From Chimonanthus salicifolius (taxonomy: Eukaryota; Streptophyta; Magnoliopsida; Laurales; Calycanthaceae): a stretch of DNA of 64,000 nt. The notes under the pieces were generated by a model. That model was not told the origin of the DNA. It saw only the letters and a list, made by a program, of their open reading frames with translations, and ran no database searches. Below are positions 37,403-49,410 of this stretch, one piece after another. Location of the stretch: positions 14,823,828 through 14,887,827 of the forward strand of contig CM023540.1 in assembly GCA_013350335.1 (NCBI GenBank). Direction: 5' to 3'. A program made the translations under genes and the position numbers. Within the stretch, counting starts at the first letter, position 1. The number at the start of each line of letters is the position of its first letter.

Positions 37403-40400
37403 ACACACACAGACACATATGTATGTGGGGGAGAGAGTGGGGTGGTGGGGGAAGTGGGAGGTTGTCAACTTGACATCGCTAGCCATTCGTTTGGAGCAAT
37501 GCCATGTCGCATGGATTTTCTGAGATGTGTGATGTATCCATGTTTAGCATGCCTCCAAGTCAGATTCTTTAAGAATTCTTCTAATAATATTTTATAAGTG
37601 CCTTTTTAATGTGAGAAAATGACTTTTGCACCTCATTTGTTTAGGAACATAACTAAACTATTAACATTTAAGTGAATTGATTGTTTACAGTAAAAATTGC
37701 AACTGATTTTTTATTGGTTCCCATTTACCGCTTATTTTCATTAAAAATAGATATGCATTTAAATTTATTCAAACATTTCTTTTGAATCCACAAATCCTAT
37801 AATTTGGGATCGGCCAAATCTAACACCTTCAACCACATTGTCAAGTTAAAAGAAGAGAAATCCAACACCTACTACTAGTTTCAAATTTTGAGACACATAC
37901 CCGCACCCAATACAACATAGGAACACTAATTGCTAATTGTTGACTTCATTCTATTAATGACCTAATGGCTTACAAGTAAGGCTTGAGATTGGATAGTTAG
38001 CAATATTTGGTGGATGTGGTTGCACTACAATGGAACATCCATAATTTGTATTGCTGAGGAAGTGGCAAACCAATAGGCTGCGTGTTTTGTATAGGTATGA
38101 TTCCATCCACTTGGATGGAATCACTCTTCTATGATTCTAAACTTCAATTCCTTTACTTCCATTGGTAGTGACCTATACATAGGTCAATTTTCATTCATGT
38201 TCAACATTGGATTGAAGTGATCATCTACACCTCTTGATAAGATGAGATCGCCATACAGAGTTGGCTTTAATCTAACAATATGATCATTTTGATCCATGTC
38301 ATGGTTGGTGATCATCTACACCTCTTGATAAGATGAGATCGCCATACAGAGTTCGCTTTAATCTAACTATATGATCATTTTGATCCATGTCATGGTTGGT
38401 CATCATGGTTTTTGAGGGATGTATCATCCAACGGTTTTCCTTAATGATAGTGGCCAAGACATTGTAGATTTTGCTTACTGCCAATCATGGCCTATATTAT
38501 CATTGCCATCATCATAGGCATTACTGTTGCTTGTATACAATGATTTGTCAATGAAATTTAGGACTATACTCTAATTTGAGTCTTGCACAACACAAATCTT
38601 TGTGGTGGGTCATCATGCAGTAAATATGGTTATGGTATCCATGGGCACTAATCTAGGTCATTCAAATAGTGGCGTCTATCTTATATCAAAATCTCTCCAA
38701 AAAATTAGGCTAATTGTCTTCAATTTGTTGTGAACATCAAATAGTTGAATTAGAGAGAAATTCCATAGTCTTCAAGGAGAAGTTAATTGAGGAAAGTGTG
38801 TTTTTTCAGAAAGCTAAATGGAGGCTTTGTGTATGGTTTCTTTCCCGTAGAGAGTTCATGGGACTCAAAGCAACCAATTTCTTTTGCTCGTGGGATGGAT
38901 GCATGAGTGGATACCCTAGAAAGTTGAAAACCTTCGTCAATTGATCCCCTCATGAGCAAAGCGTTCAAAACTTCAATGTGGATGGAGTGTCAAGGGGAAA
39001 ATTGGGACCAATAGGGATAGGGGGGGTCCTTAGAGACCATAACGGCAAAACTTCCCTAGTGTTCACGAAGTTGGTGGGACTTAGGGACTTGAATGAGACA
39101 AAACTTCTCAGTAGGAGGGCTCTAACCATTTGTAAAGTAATTGGCATGGAAAACTAGTCATAGAAGGGGATTTGACAAATGCAATCAAATGGGCTAAGTA
39201 TTGAAGTGATCCCCTGGAGATTGATTACCACAACTAGGGAGATAAGGGCTCTTGCTTCGGGACACGAGGTATCCTTTGCCCTAATAGCTAATGGAGTGGC
39301 AGACTTCTTTGTCAAAAACGGAGTTGACCACTTAGTTAAAGGCGTCTTCACCTTTGATATAGGAGGAGTTCGAGCAAGATGATGTTCAATCGATCTTAGT
39401 GGTTACATGGATGTATTTATTTGTTTTATGTTTTTTCTGCTTTTTCTTATGGTTGTTTTTTAGGGTTTCAACCTTATAGACCCTCTCTTGCTTTGATGTA
39501 CTTGTGTTGACCCTTTATCTATTAATATATTTTGTCTTTGTTCCCACTCAAAAAATAAAAGTATAAAATGATCTCCAGTCCAGATTCCATGTTTTCAATT
39601 TTTGTTTGGTTAAGATGATTCTTTTTTTTTTTTCCGAATGGTTTGGTTAGGATGGTCTTACTCATGCACTTTTTGTGATATACTACATTTCCAATGGGGA
39701 TCATATTTTTAATGGTTTGGATGTCTATGCTTAGTAATTTTTGGAGAGAGATATCCATGCTTAGTTGCATACATGCAGTAAAGTAATAGCAATGCTATAA
39801 AATAAGTACAGCTGATTACGCATGCAAGTTTTTAACTATAAAAGAGTGTATAAGATTGCTGCCAAAAAGAAGAAAAATCTGGAAAAAACAATTTTGTTTA
39901 AGTATGAATTGATTTGACCTGAAAATCAACTGAATTTTGAACTTTCAGGCTTAATATTGTGAGACTTGATCTACACGTGGACTAAACTGAAAATTTAGAT
40001 AAGTTGTCTTTCTTTGATTGAGTTGTCTTTTAATTCTTGAACTATGAAGGTCCTTTGACACCTATTGTGGACAATCACCTGCTCTCTCTCTGTATGGTTT
40101 GTATTGTTCATTTGCAGTTTATCAACATTTTTAGTCCAGCTTGGATTAGCTGTATTCTTAAATGGTAGTCTGAAAAAACTACAAACCATATTGCTTGATA
40201 AAACAAGGGCCCTCATCAAACATCCTGAGACCTATAAATTTTCAAGGGGCCAATATCTTTTAATAATGGTGGAGAATGACCCTGATCCTCTTGGACCCTT
40301 GCATAATTTCATCCAGCAAGTCTCTCTCTCCAAGGGGTTCAACCTGTAGCTTCGTTGGAGAGTGCTCTTTCATAACTAAATGTTCATGTGTTTGGTTTCT

Positions 40401-43400
40401 GCTGATTCTCCCATCAAAGAAATAGAAAAGAGAGAACATGATGCTATTTCTTTCTTTTTTCCTGGGTGGAGGCATGACTTTATATGCCATTCTTTTGTAG
40501 TGTTTTCGCATTCTATTAGTTGCCTTTAAATAGAGATTTTTGCAAAATGTATTCATATAGTGAAAGTTCTTGGTTTTCAGATCCATCATATTGTTGTAGG
40601 ATATTGTATAATCCCTTTTTAGGCTATTATGTATTAATTTTATATAGGTGCTAGGATCATCGTAAGTGTTGACTTCTTTTGTATTCTTTCCATTTATTTT
40701 GCAATTAAATGTCTGTATGTTTCAAGGAAATACAATCTATTTCTTTCCTCGATTTTCTCCTCTCCATTTCTCCATCTCTTATCATAACATTATCAATTAA
40801 GATTTGACATAAATACTAAGAGAAAAGAAAAAATCATTGGTTACATTTGTGCCTATCTTTTACCAGTAGATTGTGGTCCATTTATCAATATGCTTATCTT
40901 GTCATTTTTTATGTTGTGTAGAATGACAAGCGAGAGAGGCTGGTCAAGGCAAGTCGTGATGTGACAATTAACAGCAAAAAGGTCATATTTCAAGTCCATA
41001 GGTAAGCAGATACCAGTGATGTTTTAAAAATCGGCCGAGTTCAAGTCAACTCGGCCTAGTCGACTCAGGCTCGATCCCACTCGATATGACCAATTCCTAT
41101 TATGACTAGGCTGGGTCCTATTATTTTGATCTGATTCTAAGTAGTACTCAACTGATTCCAACTCGTACTCGGCCTGTACAACTTGACTTTCTCTACCGAG
41201 TTCAAGACCAAGTCCAATATTTAAAACCTTGGATGCCATTGAGCACCTTCAATGTTAATACAATATTTTGTGTCATTGTTATGGTCCTTAATTTATTTTG
41301 CTTTGTTTAATTTATTTGCTTTTTTCTGTTTAAAAAATTCACTATGCAGTTTAAGCTTGTTGTGTTTGCTGCCAGGTTGCCATTGTCTTTTGATTTCTTA
41401 TTTAGAGGCGAATGATATTGGATTACATTGTGGCGACCATGATGTCCTATCCAAATCCAAATTTGATTGTTTATTTGATTCTGAGGCTTTCTGTTAATAA
41501 CAGGATCAGTAAATATAATAAAGAAGAAGTTCTAGAGAAGGCTGAAAAGGATCTGGCTGCTGTTACAGATCAGTACATGTCAAAACTAGTGAAAGAATTG
41601 GGAGGGGCTGACTTTTGGAAGCTAAGACGGGCATATTCTCCTGGAGTACTACTTATATCACATCTATTTATTTATTTATCTATTATTATTATTATTATTT
41701 TTTTTTTGGTGGTGGGGTGGGGGAGGGAGGAATAGATTCAAATCACTATTGCCTTAGAACTGAAATTTTAGTCTTTCACATACATCTTGGTAATCACAGG
41801 TCCAGGAGTATGTTGAGGCTGCAACACTCTGTAGATTCTGCAAAAATGGTACTCTCTTGAACCTTGATGAGATGAATGAGAGTCTGCGACCACTGAGTGA
41901 TCCGTCAGTCGAGCCCTTGCAAATAAATATCCTTGACTACCTACTTGGGGTAACTGTCTATCATCTCTATTTTCATATTGAAGATTGTATGGCTCTGATA
42001 CTGATATGTTCTTTCTAAATGAGTGGGGCCCAAGTTTCAATGATCTTGATAAATAATGTCCTGACTTAAAGAAAAAAAGATGAATAATCATGAAAATTTC
42101 CAGGTCTCAATCCACCAATGGGCCTTTTCCAGAAAGTTTTTAGGACTCCATCTAACTACTTCTGAGGCTGCTTTCTTTAGGCTGAGATTTTTTTTTTTTT
42201 AAAGTGGTGGGGGCTACCTGATAAACATTTTACACAACCTGGATGCTTGATCCGTGGGATCCCATTATTATGCACTAGCACTTATGTGAAAAAAAAGAGG
42301 TCCTGATGCTTTGAACCTGATAACTACTTTTTGTAAATAACCCAAGAGGGGGTTGGCTTGACGGTCAAGACACTCCTCTCAGGAAGGGAGGTCTTGGGAT
42401 CAAGTCATGCTCAACACCCCTTTGGGCCACTCCCCGTAGTCGGGTTAAAATGTCCCTTGTCCCAATACAGGTGAGACCCCTGGACACCTTCGTCATAAAA
42501 AAAAACCACTTTTTGTAAATATGCTTTTATTCATTTTTGGAAGTAAAATAACTTTTATTTTTTAGCTTGCAGATGTGACAGGAGAGTTAATGAGACTAGC
42601 AATTGGTCGAATATCAGATGGTGAACTTGAATATGCTAAGACAATATGCAGATTTGTACGCGATATATACAGGGAGCTGACACTTCTTGCCCCTGATATG
42701 GATGACAACTCTGAGATGCAGAAGAAAATGGAAACAATGCTCCAAAGTGTGGTGAAGATAGAAAATGGTAATTTTGATGCCTTTAATTTTCATTTCATTG
42801 ATTACAATCTATCTTATAACATGCATATGTGTGCAAATCTAAGTTGTCAGACATGGTCTGTTTTAACTAGGTTGACTGAATTGAGCCTGTTCTGTTCAGG
42901 TCCATTTTTTTTCACAAGTTTAATCCCATAAGGAATCAGTAGTTGATAACCATTCCATTATAATTTTGAACCACAAGCATGGCATGAGTATTTGATAACC
43001 TTTTTCTGGTAGATTAGTGTTAAAAGGATGAAAGTATTTATTCTCAACATTATTTACAATTTTCATTCGTTTTTTATTTTTTATTTTCTGAATTTTTCTA
43101 TTTTTCATGCCATCTTTTTTTTTGAATAGAAATATAGAATGCCAGAATGGCTGGAAATCTGCAATATGCCACCACAGGGGCAAAAATAAGAATGACCACT
43201 GAAATGGATTTGTCAACTTTGGTGCATATTCACACATGATGACATCTTTTGTTTTCACTAGATTTTTAGATGAGTTTTTATTTTTTTCTCTTACATATTT
43301 ATTTTATTGGAGGCCATTATTTTACAAGTGTGGTAGCAAAATTTTGTTGAGAAAAACGTACCAGAGGTATTCCAGTTTTTATGAATCAATCATTTGGTTT

Positions 43401-43745
43401 AATGTTGCTCACCACGATACTGTACTGTGTGAATCGTGGTCATTTATGTTACTGTGGAATGTGGATGCCACAGTAGCGAGGCATGTTGATTAAACAATCC
43501 CGCATGTTACTTGTGTTTCCCCATTTGAAAGGTGACTTCAACATTATTTTGAGATCAGTTATTTCATATAAAACCTTCCTTATATTCATTTAAACAATAT
43601 ATAAATAAATAGAAATTCTGATCGTTCTGCTTGTCTGTCTTCAGCTTGCTTTGGTGTACATGTTAGAGTATCTGAGTACATTCCATCACTTGGATCCAGT
43701 GATCCTAATTTCTCATTCCTGGGCGTGCCGGACTTTGAAGTGTGA
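37127..43745 (+). CDS. TRAX: Translin-associated factor X (TRAX), six exons
   Basis: TRAX joins translin to form C3PO, a hetero-octameric endoribonuclease that handles small RNAs and tRNA fragments; TRAX supplies the metal-dependent active site. Exons 37127-37189, 40922-41001, 41504-41645, 41800-41949, 42566-42767 and 43645-43745 join in frame to 245 residues ending PDFEV. Family signatures: LVKASRDVTINSKKVIFQVHR (in part), FWKLRRAYSPG, VQEYVEAAT (96-104), INILDYLLGLADVTGELMR (in part), CRFVRDIY and VKIENACFGVHVR. Residues matching the catalytic quartet of animal TRAX are present: E98, E101, D148, E152. The N-terminus is short; ATG 37127 is the first in frame, a second ATG lies at 37145, and an upstream coding exon is possible. 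Introns carry a CT microsatellite, a LINE piece, a MITE-like insert and a SINE. All introns are GT-AG. Confidence 0.92.
37346..37399. repeat. (CT)27 microsatellite in TRAX intron 1
   Basis: Uninterrupted CT repeats about 155 bp after exon 1, followed by ACACACACAG. The position near the promoter and intron start is a common place for such tracts in plant genes. Confidence 0.92.
38219..38400. repeat. Two tandem copies of a 91-bp unit in TRAX intron 1
   Basis: GATCATCTACACCTCTTGAT starts at 38219 and 38310. The copies differ at about two positions (GTTGGC/GTTCGC, AACAATA/AACTATA). Confidence 0.88.
38700..39565 (+). pseudogene. RNase H domain and 3' tail of a plant LINE in TRAX intron 1
   Basis: The frame gives FNVDGVSRGKLGPIGIGGVL followed by RDHNGK (about 38970-39045), the first strand and DG motif of the RVT_3 RNase H domain. 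NETKLLSRRALTI follows (the E of the catalytic set), then GVADFFVKNGVDH near 39290 as the C-terminal helix. Stops and shifts interrupt it. The end at about 39550, with TTTTGTCTTTG and an A-rich run, resembles a LINE 3' end. It is in gene orientation. The reverse transcriptase part is absent. Confidence 0.75.
41013..41235. mobile_element. Small MITE-like insert in TRAX intron 2
   Basis: The segment opens CCAGTGATGTTTTAAAAATCGG and ends ATATTTAAAACCTTGG, partly inverted ends. In between are ACTCGGCC and GGCCGAGT words facing each other. It resembles a widespread class of plant MITEs with TTTTAAA termini. No clear target duplication was found, so borders are approximate. Confidence 0.45.
42340..42507 (+). 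mobile_element. SINE with A-rich tail and 14-bp target duplication, in TRAX intron 4
   Basis: Flanked by ACTTTTTGTAAATA at 42326-42339 and 42508-42521. A tRNA-like head has TGGCTTGACGGTC (A box position) and GGGATCAAGTC (B box position). The body ends GGACACCTTCGTC followed by A9. Same family as copies at 45620, 46157 and 49214. Confidence 0.88.
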
Positions 43746-45619
43746 AGTAAAATGTCATTGCCCAGGTAAAATTTCTGCCTTATTTTTATAATTCACTTTT
43801 TGTTTAACACATATCATTCGAACCTCACTTTGAAACTTGATATAATTCTTAAACCTTCTGTACAACATGCAGAGAAGAGGAACCAAAGTAACATGTGAAA
43901 GAACTATTAATGATTAAGCATCAAGCAAGAGGTTTTACGTTATTCACAGTGAAGAGTTTTGAATTCCCCCCTTCCCAACATAGAGATGTGATGGTACAAA
44001 GTATCATGTGAAGTTGGTTCATCATCATGAAAAAAAATGTAGTTACTTCTTCTGATTTTTTAGAATTCATCTAATTCACTTTATCTGTTTTTTTTTTTCA
44101 TATGTAACAGATTGAATCCTTTGTTACACGATCACCTAGGTTTTTTATTTTCCATTTTGGAGAATTGAGTGGGTGGGGTGGGGGGACATACTTTTTGTTC
44201 AACAAAGTAATAGTGTACACAAATGCCAAAATTATCATCATCCACATCCGACACGAAAAAAGAAGGCTGATAAAATATTACTATCAAACCTAAATCTAGA
44301 TCAAAATGTCCATTGCCTTTCAGATTGTGGCTGAGCAATAAACAGGTGAAAGTGGTCCTTCATCAGGCACCTAGATATGGAGCCACCAAGTGGGGTGGTA
44401 ATGGGTTGATTGGAAAGGCCATTCTTTGAATATATGGTCCACAAAAAAATCACATTGATTGAATTAATCAAGTTATATTTTTTAAGCTCTTCAAAATTGA
44501 TTAGCTTAAATTATTATTTTAATATTCAAAATTTGTAGTTTTTAAAAATATGGTTTGATTGATTCAATCATGGTAATTTTTCGTTGACGACATTCAAGGA
44601 AACACATTTAATGAATTTATCACCACTCTATTTGATGGATTTCATGTGTAGGTGTGTGAGGTAATATGCTGCACACCGGTGTGAGGTAATATGCTGCACA
44701 CATTTGACTAAGAATTATGGGAGGTGGTTTTATCATTAAAATTGCAGGTAATCCTCTTGGAATTTGTCCTTCATGAAAAGAGGGGTTAGACACGGTTGAA
44801 GGATGAAATTGCTAGGTTCATTTGGTCGTGGTGAGAACGGCCCCATTTTTATGAACTGAGTTTGATTCTGTTGATGATACGATTAAAAGGAGTACAGTCA
44901 CAAAGCAAGTTGTGAAAAGCTTTCCCCACAAGGCCACCCAAGAACCTCAACAAAACAAAAGTGTATGTACTTCTCAATTTGACTAATTCACAATTGAATT
45001 TTGAGTTTGAAATTTGATAAATGTCATAATTTATTGATTTGTCGGAGTAGTTTCAGTTTTTCTCTCTTGTCAAGCAGGTAATTTCCCACTTCAGGAAGCA
45101 GGAGGTGCTAGGTTTGTGCCCTCATGACTTTATTAGCATGCCATAAGGGCAGTGGGTATCACTTGTGGAGGTTTTCTGTAGTTTTTCACACGTAATTTTT
45201 TTTTAAAAAAAATTCATAGTTTGAGTTAGCTAATTTAAATAAAAGTTAAATTTCTAATTACATACAATTTAATTTACTTTACATGGTTTATGTGAAAAAT
45301 TCATAGTTAGAGTTAGCTAATTTAAATAAAATGTGTCTAAATTAATTTTTTGATAAATAATTAGTATTTCTCACTATGATTATATATTGTCAAACCTTTA
45401 AATGTCTTTGTTGAAATTTATTTATTGATATTCAGTAAATCATTCATTGATTTTTGTTGATAAGTTTTTTGAGATAATGATTTTTTAGTAAAGATATTTG
45501 CTTCACAAAAGAAATTTGAATATTTTATAGATAGTGCAATAATTACTCATCCTATATATATATGGTTAATATTAAAAAAATTAAATAAAGTATAGATTGA
45601 AGATGAAAATGATTGTAAT
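43746..45619. other. 3' flank of TRAX and intergenic DNA
   Basis: AT-rich. A 28-bp duplication of GTGTGAGGTAATATGCTGCA with its next bases lies at about 44652-44701. No gene or defined element is supported. The 68-residue frame at 44132 is judged spurious. Confidence 0.5.
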
Positions 45620-45804
45620 CTAATGGGGTTGGAAAGATGGGCAAGAACCGCCTTTGAAAGTAGAGGTTTTGAATTCAATTTCTATTCTTCCAAAGAGTTA
45701 CTCTGTTATTTTATCCGGTTTGTGGATAAAGAGGTGTGTGCATGTTCTAAGGATTAGTCACGTATTCTAAGAGATTTGGACATACCTTGATCTTAAAAAA
45801 AGTG
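45620..45804 (+). mobile_element. SINE, older copy of the same family
   Basis: The head GGTTGGAAAGATGGGCAAGA and box TTTTGAATTCAATTTC match the family. The end GGACATACCTTGATC then A7 matches the 3' consensus GGACACCTTyGTC. The flanks AATGATTGTAAT (45608-45619) and AATGCTTGTATT (45805-45816) agree at 10 of 12 positions, a decayed target duplication. Confidence 0.72.
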
Positions 45805-46156
45805 AATGCTTGTATTAGGAATTGGTCGTTGATTCTTTGTGGCTGGCAGGGACTGACCGTATGTTTAACCATTGATTTATAGACTCACAGCAGCTGACAA
45901 AACTCAATTGAGGGTATTGGGCATTTTTTTGTTCAATTGTTTTTCAGATTCAAATGGACCATAAGATACTTTTATGGGGTTCATTTTGATTTTTCAGAAG
46001 AGCTTGCCTTTGTGCGAGGTTAGGCATCCAAAAAGAATGAGCTTGAACAAGTTTCAGCCAATCTTTCTAAAAACTAGAGGATATTTCCAATAATGTATAT
46101 TATAACTTGGGCCTATACCGCGATTTCATTCAAAATTTGTTGCCAGAGTAATGGAC

Positions 46157-46346
46157 TTCCGAACTTGGAAGGTTTGGAGTGATGACTAGGAATCCGCTTC
46201 AAGAAGCAAAAGTCTTGAGTTTGATTTCCAGGCCACTTCAAAGGGCCACTCCTTATAGATTTACTCGGAGTAAGTAAGAAGACTTGTACATGTTTCGAGG
46301 ATTAGTCGGGTACTCTAAGAAGTCTGAAAACCTTAATCATAAGAAA
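46157..46346 (+). mobile_element. SINE, older copy of the same family
   Basis: GGTTTGGAGTGATGACTAGG head, CTTGAGTTTGATTTCCAGGC box, CCACTCC TTATAG middle and AACCTTAATCATAAG end. Flanks AGAGTAATGGAC (46145-46156) and AGAGATAATGGAC (46347-46359) differ by one inserted base. Confidence 0.75.
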
Positions 46347-49199
46347 AGAGATAATGGACCTACATGCCATCACAGAGTAGAAGACTCAAATAAGTTGAGT
46401 GTAAAGATCTTGCTTTGCAACAGAAGATAACCGCGAAAAGGTTTTTATTACTTAAACCTCAATAGGCTAATTTGCCAATTTTGAACAGAGTTTATGAAAG
46501 AATCATTGATCGAAGTGGGGGAAAAGGTGCGGATATCTTCAGTTGCAAAGCAGAAATCTTTAATACTTTATATTACTAGAAACAATAGTCAAAGGAAATC
46601 ATAAAAAAAAAAAAAAATTGAGCCAGACCTGAGACTGGATCAACCTGAACTCGAATTTTTTTTTGTTTTTCAGATGGCCTTAGGTTAGGCCTGGCCCAAG
46701 TTGCATAGATAAAAAAAATATGAGTTCAAGTTGACCTAAGCTCAGCCAGGCCTAATGCATAAAAGCTCGAGTTTGTCCCAAAAGTCCATGTTCTGATTAC
46801 GATTTATAAAAGTCTAATTGATTAACATTTTGTATAAATATAAATACATAATTTATATATGTAAAGAATGTTATAACAATCTATTTTAAGTCCAAAGAAA
46901 CACAAATCTGGATAGACCTGTATATACATTCTAGGGTTGCAATTAAAGTCAGGTCCTACAAAAGCGAATTAGTTTTGGATCAGGTTTGACTAATTCGGAT
47001 TAATCTAGGCCTAAGCACGGGCTCGGGCCTAAGTTTGGGCAGCCCTAAAACCCAGCCCAATTAGCCTGAGTTGCAGCCCTACTTAGACCATGGATACAAA
47101 ATTGAGTCCTTTGAATACGAGAAACTTGGATGAGTTTTTGATTCGAGTAAAAAAAAACTCAGTAACACTTGTTAACTTGACTCAACATCTTATCTAATCA
47201 AGTAAACTCAAATTGGGTCACTCGAGTTTTTTCTTTTTAATTTTTAAACCATGCTTGAGGCATAAGAAAGAATCTAATAGGATTAAAAGTTGAAGATTTT
47301 AAAAGCATATATTCATGCATGGAGCTTTCTAACAAAAGTAATTATTGTAGGTTTTTCATAATTTTAAAAGAAAAAAAGGTTTAGAGATTAAATAATTATT
47401 TAAAGCAACCAAAATTGGCATCTTAGAAAAATGATTTCAGTGAATCAATAGTTTTTTGTAGGCACTAATTTTAACCATAGGCTGCAAAAATTTTGAGATT
47501 AAAAAAATAGTAAAGCATTCAAATTTAAGGGGCATAAAAATATAATTAGATTAATCTAATGAAAATGGATTTTGTTAGGCCCTACATCGAAGCATAGGCA
47601 TTTTTATCAGAGTATTCTTCATTACATGTTTCTAGAGGCTATTTTTAATTACATCAAAATTTGTTGGGCCTAAAAATATATGATTTGATTAGAATGGTGT
47701 AAAGCTAAGCTTAAAAAAAATGATCAATACATTGCGAGCCCACTGTGTATGGTCGATACGCAATGTATCAGTTGATACGTATCGATTCGTAATACAGAAT
47801 GTGGTCCTTTGGTAAAATGTGCTAACGTTATCATAGGACTTCGATCGAAGTGATTTCAGAGGCGTCGGAAAGATGACTCAAAGAGCTACACGACGGGATA
47901 GGAAGTGGAGCTTTTTTCCACACTTATTATTGAATTTGAAATTATTTAAGTCAAAATTTGAAAAAATTGATAAAAATAACTCAAAATGGTCATTTCTTAG
48001 GATATTTTAAAATATTTTAAAATTCTCGTATTCCAAATGTTTAAGAATTAAAAATAATTCAAAACATTTAAAACTTGAAGAGTTTACAAAAAGGAAATTG
48101 ATAGGTATACTACTGTTTTTGTCATCATCTAAGTGGTGAAAATGTACATTAATGTGTTTATTTATCGAAAACACTATTGTCACTATAAATTTGTTTAAAA
48201 GATGGCTTGATTCTTTCCTTAAGCTTGATTTTTTCAACCAAGTTGGTTTTACCATATTCAAATATAAAATAAATTACAAGTGAGGTGAATTTTGGAGCTT
48301 CACTTGTTTTTGTAATGCCACGATATTTTAGAGATCAAACATAATTTAAATTAACCAAAATATGATAACATAAAAAATAGCGTACTTTGAAAGTGAAGAA
48401 CTCATATTCAACTATACTTTTTTTTTTTGTTAAGATGACATGGTGTGTGCTTCATATTAGATTATTAAAGATTATAAGATTAATCAAAAATGTTTTTTTT
48501 TTTTTTTGGCTGTGTGTGGAGGTTGGGTGGGGATGTTTTGAATTAAATATGTACATCATGCTTAAAATAAATTTAATTTTGAGAAATCCCAGTTCTTGAA
48601 AAGGTTAAAGCTGACCAAATGAGAAACTTTCACCAATGTTTTAAGCCCAAAACCTTTAAATAGGAACAATTTAATGGAATTTCATTAACGTATATTTTAA
48701 CCCTATTCATCAAAGAGATGTCATGCTCCACCAGTTGGGGCCCATTTTCGTGGGGTCCAATATGCAAATAGTAGGAATGGTTTGAGAGGTATATGCTTAA
48801 ATACGGTGGATAAAATATTTTACCACGATAAATTTTTTAAAAAAGTTTAAATCAAGAAAATTGCAAAACAAAGGTACTCTCAAAAATGAAAAAATGAAAA
48901 ATTTCTAAAATTTTCATATTTGAAGAAAAGAAAAAGATATTACCAGAAAATGGAAACTAGATCTGAAAACGGAAGCAATGATTGAAACAAGGACTCAATG
49001 AGCCCTGAAATGGGGAAATAAAAAAGATCAAGGAGAGTGAGCAAAAAATTAAAAGAAATCTCTTGCAAAGAAATCAGAGTTAAAAAAGAAAAAATAGAAA
49101 TACTTCGATTTTTTGACAACATTGACTTCAAGCGAGATTATTGTAAATGATTCCTTTAAATTAATAAAATTAAAAAAAATGAAAGGGTGAGACACAATA
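46347..49199. other. Intergenic DNA with MITE-like fragments
   Basis: 46934-47081 has inverted ends TAGGGTTGCAATTAAAG and GAGTTGCAGCCCTA, as in the ACCCG MITE family, with GGCCTAAGCACGGG in between, but no matching target duplication. 46620-46790 and 47090-47270 hold GACCTGAGAC, GACTCAACAT and ACTCGAGTT words of decayed repeats. 47730-47790 has a GATACGTATCGAT-type repeat. The remainder is AT-rich with nothing recognisable. The open frames at 48007, 48387 and 48940 show no family features. Confidence 0.45.
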
Positions 49200-49213
49200 A
49201 ATCAATATAAAGG

Positions 49214-49396
49214 AATCAGCTTGGAATGATGGCCAAGAACTCGTCTCACGAAATGCGAGTCCTGAATTCGATTTTCACTCCACTCTAAACAGTCACTCCT
49301 CGTAGAGTAACCCAATGTATGTGGATAGGGAGACACGTATCCTAGACATGCTCCGAGAATTAGTCAAGTACTCCTAAGATCCAGGACACCTTTGTC
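49214..49396 (+). mobile_element. SINE with perfect 14-bp target duplication
   Basis: AATCAATATAAAGG flanks it at 49200-49213 and 49397-49410. Head AGCTTGGAATGATGGCCAAG, B-box-like CCTGAATTCGATTTTC, and end GGACACCTTTGTC without an A tail. Same family as 42340-42507. Confidence 0.87.
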
Positions 49397-49410
49397 AATC
49401 AATATAAAGG

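Noticed and set aside
40065..40349. 94-residue frame in TRAX intron 1 with hydrophobic start
   Set aside because: No TRAX similarity, not flanked by suitable splice sites that keep the frame, and the exon 1-2 join is already collinear with the family.
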